This document shows positions 31,575 through 35,574 of a DNA stretch of 35,574 bases, one piece after another (the first letter of the stretch is position 1; the number at the start of each line of letters is the position of its first letter). Source of the DNA: Chloroflexota bacterium (lineage in GTDB: Bacteria > Chloroflexota > Limnocylindria > Limnocylindrales > CSP1-4); assembly GCA_005889475.1 (NCBI GenBank), contig VBGT01000039.1:1-35574 (forward strand). The letters run 5' to 3'. A program made the translations under genes and the position numbers. The notes under the pieces are model-generated. The model was not told the DNA's origin. It saw only the letters and a list, made by a program, of their open reading frames with translations, and ran no database searches.

Positions 31575-33055
31575 GGCGCGGCGCCTGGATCGGGCCGCGG
31601 CGTCCCCCGAGCCACGACGAGCGCGTCGATCAGGCTCCCGAACTCCCGATCGAAGTCGACGTGCCGGTCGGAGCGGCCGACCAGGTCGAGCCGGCCGTCG
31701 CTCCGGAGCCTCGCCCAGACCCGGCGACGGGGCAGGTAGAACGTGATCGCCAGCCCGATGATGAGCGAGACGAACGCCGCCCAGACGATCGGCTGGCCGG
31801 GATCGCGCTTGGCGATCAGCAGGGTGTACTGGCTGAAGCCGCGCAGGGTCATCGTCATGTCGAGACCCGCCATGGTCACCGTCTGGCCCCGGACGGCGAC
31901 GACCGGGAAGCCCATGACGACGTCGGGCGTGCCGTCGGGCAGGGTGCCCCGGACCGCGTAGGGCAGCGCGATCAGCGTCCCGACCCCCTGCTCGGTCCGA
32001 TCGAGGAGCAGCTCGAGCCCGTACGGTCGGCCTGGGATCGGGATGGCGCCGAGCGGCCGACCCCCCGCGGCATCGGTCAGCGGCACCGGGCCCGACCACA
32101 GCACCGAGTCGTCGACCGTGGATCGGATCTCGAGGTCGGGCGCCGGCCCGAATCCGTTCTGGTGGAACGTGTAGCCGCCGACGGTCAACGGGTCGTTGAC
32201 CCGGATCGTCTTGCGGGCCAGCTGCTCGCCGTCGCTGTACACCGCGAGGTCGGTCGTGAAGTCAGTCGGGCTGCCGGTGTCGAGGCCCGGCGCGTCGAAG
32301 CCGAGGTTCTGGACCAGCAGGAGGCCCGGCGTGCCGATGGGCTGGACCGTCAACGTGTCGCCCTCCGCCACCACCAGCCCCTGCTCGTCGCCGAAGCGGG
32401 CGGTGACCAGCCCGGCGACGAGAAACAGGATGAGCCCGAGGTGCGAGATCAGCGTCGCCAGCTTGGTCCACCGATTGCGGTCGCCGTACACGAACCTCGC
32501 CCCGGCCGGCCCGACGGCCTCACGGACCATGAACCGATGCCGCCGCAGCGCCTCCGCCACGACGCCCGGAGTCAGGCCGGGCCCGGCCGCGACGGAGACG
32601 CGATCGGGCAACCTCGGGTCGAAGTACGCATCCGGCTGGACGACCCTGATCGTCGCCGACTGCTGCCACAGCCGGGGCGTGCGATCCAGGGTGCAGATCA
32701 GGATCGAGATGACGAGGACGAGCAGGGCCACGCTGAACGGCGTCGAGGTGAAGACGTGGAACAGCTGGAGCCGCTCGAGCACGTCCACGCCGCCGACCCC
32801 CAGGACGGGCTCGTAGATCGAGCGCAGCTTGTTCATCTCGGTCGCGTAGTCCGCTGCCGAGCGGAAGGCGAAGCCCGGCAGCTGGCGGACTGTCATGCCG
32901 AAGACGGCGAGGATCGCCACCGCCACGATCTGGACCACGGCGAAGTTCACCGAGGTGAACAGGCGCCAGAGGCGCATGCCGGCCTGCGCGAGGAGGCTCG
33001 GCCCGGTGCGGCCCTCGGGCCGGCCGGCAGCCCGGCCGATCGTCAGGCTGGTCAA
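31571..33055 (-). CDS. resB: Cytochrome c biogenesis protein ResB (Ccs1)
   Basis: Integral membrane subunit of the system II heme-handling complex that attaches heme to c-type cytochromes outside the membrane. Features: TM1 at about residues 35-55 after MRLWRLFTSVNFAVVQ, TM2 at about 106-124 (VALLVLVISILICTLDR), TM3 around 196-215 (LATLISHLGLILFLVAGLVT), a large extracytoplasmic domain with PLTVGGYTFHQNGFGPAP, and TM4 near 425-445 (VWAAFVSLIIGLAITFYLPRRR in two parts). The His in TM3 and the NGFGP region match ResB. TTG 33055 is the longest start; ATG 32977 (residue 27) is equally possible. The partner ResC/CcsA is not next to it. It lies 10 nt after the trans-sulfuration gene and overlaps the PucR gene. 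Confidence 0.9.
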   Translation of the reverse strand: MTSLTIGRAAGRPEGRTGPSLLAQAGMRLWRLFTSVNFAVVQIVAVAILAVFGMTVRQLPGFAFRSAADYATEMNKLRSIYEPVLGVGGVDVLERLQLFHVFTSTPFSVALLVLVISILICTLDRTPRLWQQSATIRVVQPDAYFDPRLPDRVSVAAGPGLTPGVVAEALRRHRFMVREAVGPAGARFVYGDRNRWTKLATLISHLGLILFLVAGLVTARFGDEQGLVVAEGDTLTVQPIGTPGLLLVQNLGFDAPGLDTGSPTDFTTDLAVYSDGEQLARKTIRVNDPLTVGGYTFHQNGFGPAPDLEIRSTVDDSVLWSGPVPLTDAAGGRPLGAIPIPGRPYGLELLLDRTEQGVGTLIALPYAVRGTLPDGTPDVVMGFPVVAVRGQTVTMAGLDMTMTLRGFSQYTLLIAKRDPGQPIVWAAFVSLIIGLAITFYLPRRRVWARLRSDGRLDLVGRSDRHVDFDREFGSLIDALVVARGTPRPDPGAAP

Positions 33056-33065
33056 GGAGTCTGGG

Positions 33066-34289
33066 TCAGACCCCGGCCGGAACGGCCGCAGCCGCTCGCG
33101 CCGCGGCGAGCGCCTGCTCGAAGTCGGCGATCAGGTCGGGGACGTCCTCGAGCCCGACGCTCACCCGGAGGAGCCCGGGCGTGATGCCGCTCTCGATGAG
33201 CTCGGCCTCCGACAGCTGGCGCTGCGACGTCGAAGGCGGGTGGACGACCATCGTGTGCACGCTGCCGAGCGAGGCGGTGAGCTCGGTCAGTCGGAGGGCG
33301 TCGATGACGGCCCCGCCGGCGGCCCGCCCGCCGGCGAGCTCGAAGGAGAGCATCCCGCCGCCGTTGCCCGGCCGGAGCTGCCGCTCGGCGATGGCTCGCT
33401 GCGGGTGGCTGGGGAGACCCGGGTAGTAGACCCGCTGCACGCCGCCCTGACGCTCGAGCCAGGCGGCGAGTGCCAGCGCGTTCGCCGCGTGGCGGTCCAT
33501 CCGTACGGCGAGCGTGAGCAGGCCGCGAAGGACCAGGAAGGCCTCGAACGGCCCGAGGGTCCCGCCCGTGTCGACCTGGGCGCGGGCGACCTTCGCGACG
33601 AGCCCGTGCGGGCCGGCGACGACGCCGGCCATCAGGTCGCTGTGTCCGCCGAGGTACTTCGTCGCGGACTCGAGCACGAGATCGGCGCCAAGCTCCAGCG
33701 GGCGGCAGACATACGTCGAGGCGAACGTGTTGTCGACGAGGTACGTGGCGCCATGCTCGTGGGCGAGCGCAGAGAGCGCCCGGTGGTCGGCCAGGAAGGT
33801 GGTCGGGTTGGCCGAGGTCTCGGCATACAGCACCCTGGTCGGCGCGGCGGCCAGCGCCCGGGCGACCGCCTCGTGGTCGGTGACATCGACCAGCTCGGTC
33901 GTGACCCCGAACCGGCCGAAGTAGCCGGTCAGCTGGGCGCGCGTCGAGCCGTACAGCGCCGCCGAGGCGACGACGCGTTCGCCATCGTGCAGGAGCGACG
34001 CCAGCGAAGCGTGGATCGCGGCCATGCCCGAGGCGAATGCGTACCCGGCTTCTCCGCCGGCCAGCTCGGCGTACGCGTTACCGAGGGCCTGCGTGGTCGG
34101 GTTCGAGAGGCGGCTGTACGAGTAGCCCGCCCATGGGTCGCCGACGACGTCGCCGAGCTGCTCGGCGTCTTCCGAGGCGAACGTCGCCGTCTGGTAGATC
34201 GGCACCGAGGTGGGCCGCTGGCGGACCGCCGGCGTCCGGGACGCCGCCCGGATGGCTCGTGTCGAGAAGCCCAGCGGGTCGTCGCTCAT
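33066..34289 (-). CDS. Cys/Met-metabolism PLP enzyme (cystathionine or methionine gamma-lyase/synthase family)
   Basis: The 407-residue fold-type I PLP enzyme has GYSYSRLSNPTTQALG (cofactor Tyr and Arg from the neighbouring subunit), ASGMAAIHASLASLL, VDNTFASTYVCRPLELGADLVLES (in parts) and the PLP lysine in SATKYLGGHSDLMAG. The C-terminal VHTMVVHPPSTSQRQL and GLLRVSVGLEDVPDLIADFEQAL complete the family. At the position where methionine gamma-lyases have Cys (LYGCT) this protein has Ser (LYGST), so methionine gamma-lyase is not favoured. Cystathionine gamma-lyase/synthase or O-acetylhomoserine sulfhydrylase remain possible. TAGCAT lies 9 nt before the ATG. It is first in the chain with resB and the pucR-like gene. 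Confidence 0.88.
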   Translation of the reverse strand: MSDDPLGFSTRAIRAASRTPAVRQRPTSVPIYQTATFASEDAEQLGDVVGDPWAGYSYSRLSNPTTQALGNAYAELAGGEAGYAFASGMAAIHASLASLLHDGERVVASAALYGSTRAQLTGYFGRFGVTTELVDVTDHEAVARALAAAPTRVLYAETSANPTTFLADHRALSALAHEHGATYLVDNTFASTYVCRPLELGADLVLESATKYLGGHSDLMAGVVAGPHGLVAKVARAQVDTGGTLGPFEAFLVLRGLLTLAVRMDRHAANALALAAWLERQGGVQRVYYPGLPSHPQRAIAERQLRPGNGGGMLSFELAGGRAAGGAVIDALRLTELTASLGSVHTMVVHPPSTSQRQLSEAELIESGITPGLLRVSVGLEDVPDLIADFEQALAAARAAAAVPAGV

Positions 34290-34298
34290 CGCGCCGCG

Positions 34299-34304
34299 AT
34301 GCTA
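34299..34304 (-). promoter_or_regulatory. -10 box TAGCAT for the trans-sulfuration gene
   Basis: TAGCAT on the minus strand ends 9 nt before the ATG at 34289, predicting a leader of at most a few nucleotides. Confidence 0.45.
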
Positions 34305-34347
34305 CACCGGGTCGCGGTTCGGTCCGCCGGCGCGGCCGGCGCAGGCG

Positions 34348-35556
34348 CTAGCCGACGCGCTCGCTCTCGCGCGACGCCTTGCCTTCCGAGGCGGTCTTCG
34401 CTTCGAGGTGCGGCTCGATCGCCAGCATCATCGGCTCGGCCGTCGCCCGCGCGACGCGGTTCTTGCCGCCTCGCTTCGACGCGTACATCGCACGGTCGGC
34501 GCTGACCAGCAGGGCATCGGCCGAGCGGCCGTCCGCCGGGTACGAGACGACACCGACCGACACCGTCGGCCCCGGGTCGACGCCGGGCAGGCCCTGCTCG
34601 GCGACGGTCAGCCGGATCTTCTCGGCCAGCACCCAGCCACCGGTCGGGTCGGTCTCGGGCAGGAGCGCCACGAACTCGTCGCCGCCGTACCGCGCCGCGA
34701 CGTCGATCTTGCGGACACCGCTGCGGACGATGTCGGACACGCCACGAAGCACCTGGTCGCCGGCGATGTGGCCGAAGCGGTCGTTGACCGCCTTCAGGTC
34801 GTCGAGGTCGAGCATCACGAGACAGAAGGCGCGGCCCGATCGATCGCCCCGAGCGATCTCGCGCTCGAGCGCGGTGAAGAAGAACGTCCGGTTGTACAGG
34901 CCGGTCAATGAGTCGATCGTCGACAGGCGGATGGCGGCATCGCGCGCCCGACGCTGCTCGCGCCCGACGGAGGCGCCGATGTAGGCCAGCAGATAGACGC
35001 CGGTCAGGTTCACGCCCATCTGGATGAGCGACTCCACCACGGGCGTCTGGTCCACCGCGAAGCCGGCGCCGATGTAGCCGGCGGTCGCGAGGAGCGCGAG
35101 CGCCAGCGCGATTCGCGGCGCGACCAGGAGCGCTCCCGCGCCGACGATCAGCGGGAAGGTGAACGTGAACGGGCTCTCGAAGCCGCCGGTCAGGATGACG
35201 AGACCGGTCGCGAAGACGAGGGCGAGGATGCCCTGCAGCGGACCGCCGATCCGGCGGACCGCCGTCCGCGGCAGCACGTCCTGGAGGATGAGCATCAGCA
35301 GCCCGGTGGCGGCGATGATGATCACGATCGTCGGCAGCGAGCTGGCCCAGATGCCGCTGCCCGCCGCGAACACGGCGACCGCCATCAGGAACGCCCAGCT
35401 GACGATCCGGATGACCCGGTTCTCGAGCGTCGGATCGCTCGCGGCCTGGGCCAGCGGCCCGGTCAGCGGCGGCTCGGGATGGTCGGCGATGGGCATGAGC
35501 GCACGCGAGCCGTCTTTGTCCGCCACGTCCGCCACGCTGGCTTCTGGGTCGTTCAT
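34348..35556 (-). CDS. Membrane diguanylate cyclase (GGDEF)
   Basis: The 402-residue protein makes cyclic di-GMP. About 45 polar N-terminal residues are followed by five or six TM helices (about 50-195), with the loop GGFESPFTFTFPLIVGAGALL typical of 5TM sensor modules also found in histidine kinases. A short linker (GREQRRARDAAIRLSTIDSL) leads into the GGDEF domain. It shows SLTGLYNRTFFF, MLDLDDLKAVNDRFGHIAGDQ and the active GGDEF at residues 291-295. An inhibitory I site RKID (282-285) lies exactly five residues before, so product feedback is expected. The tail of about 35 residues is charged. GGAGG lies very close (2 nt) to the ATG at 35556. No phosphodiesterase (EAL/HD-GYP) is in the window. 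Confidence 0.93.
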   Translation of the reverse strand: MNDPEASVADVADKDGSRALMPIADHPEPPLTGPLAQAASDPTLENRVIRIVSWAFLMAVAVFAAGSGIWASSLPTIVIIIAATGLLMLILQDVLPRTAVRRIGGPLQGILALVFATGLVILTGGFESPFTFTFPLIVGAGALLVAPRIALALALLATAGYIGAGFAVDQTPVVESLIQMGVNLTGVYLLAYIGASVGREQRRARDAAIRLSTIDSLTGLYNRTFFFTALEREIARGDRSGRAFCLVMLDLDDLKAVNDRFGHIAGDQVLRGVSDIVRSGVRKIDVAARYGGDEFVALLPETDPTGGWVLAEKIRLTVAEQGLPGVDPGPTVSVGVVSYPADGRSADALLVSADRAMYASKRGGKNRVARATAEPMMLAIEPHLEAKTASEGKASRESERVG

Positions 35557-35574
35557 GCCCTCCGCCCCTGTGTC

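Noticed and set aside
33066-34289. Methionine gamma-lyase as a firm name for the trans-sulfuration enzyme.
   Set aside because: The diagnostic active-site Cys of methionine gamma-lyases is Ser here (LYGST), so the specific name is not supported.
1-35574. CRISPR arrays, insertion sequences, integrases, toxin-antitoxin or other defence genes.
   Set aside because: No regularly spaced repeats, transposase or recombinase motifs, or known defence domains were seen in any frame.

Overview
The window is about 35.6 kb of very GC-rich, densely coding chromosome from a free-living bacterium. It carries 36 protein genes (33 intact in the window, one cut by the left edge, two broken by frameshifts) and one tRNA. 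There is no sign of phage, insertion sequence, integron or CRISPR. The gene mix points to a high-GC soil or freshwater lineage such as an uncultured Chloroflexota (Limnocylindria/Ellin6529-like) or a deep actinobacterial relative: an F420/FMN-type PPOX oxidoreductase, a GSI-alpha glutamine synthetase without the adenylylation motif, a monofunctional proline dehydrogenase, a DUF4173 membrane protein and many GTG starts. The phylum is an inference; no marker gene such as rRNA is present.

Layout. 1-5.0 kb: 3' end of a sensor kinase, tryptophanase and an RlpA-like protein on the minus strand, each followed by a related hairpin, then an AlkA-like glycosylase, a TfoX-N protein and a YpfJ-type zinc peptidase. 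5.1-9.6 kb: divergent fumC and proline dehydrogenase, a small basic protein with a strong promoter, and a frameshifted GMC oxidoreductase. 9.6-15.3 kb: a PAS protein, a block reading HtrA-like protease, OmpR-type regulator, histidine kinase, YceI-like protein, and a secreted or anchored metallophosphoesterase. 15.3-19.8 kb: a tight ATP-grasp/esterase/SRPBCC cassette, a DUF4173 protein and the PPOX gene. 19.8-25.9 kb: a second AlkA-type glycosylase, a frameshifted PQQ sugar dehydrogenase, an overlapping PAS/metallo-beta-lactamase-fold pair, adenosine deaminase, an M28 lipoprotein peptidase and tRNA-Pro(CGG). 25.9-35.6 kb: a PAS/MFS pair opposite a TetR regulator, glutamine synthetase, and a chain of trans-sulfuration enzyme, ResB and PucR-type regulator, then a membrane diguanylate cyclase.

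How genes work together. Amino-acid nitrogen and carbon metabolism recurs (tryptophanase, proline dehydrogenase, adenosine deaminase, glutamine synthetase with a PucR regulator just upstream, a PLP trans-sulfuration enzyme, fumarase). A second theme is envelope sensing and maintenance: HtrA/RR/HK/YceI, RlpA, YpfJ, M28 and the metallophosphoesterase. Stand-alone PAS proteins occur three times, each next to an unrelated effector.

Two signals cut across individual genes. First, many start codons sit 6-9 nt behind a TANNNT-like -10 box, which implies leaderless or nearly leaderless mRNAs; other genes instead have clear Shine-Dalgarno sequences. Second, two unrelated dehydrogenase genes are each broken by what looks like a short internal deletion that shifts the frame inside a conserved block; these are either real pseudogenes or consensus/assembly errors. 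The best candidate for a little-described functional unit is the HtrA-RR-HK-YceI block with an 11-bp direct-repeat operator candidate; the ATP-grasp/esterase/SRPBCC cassette is second.
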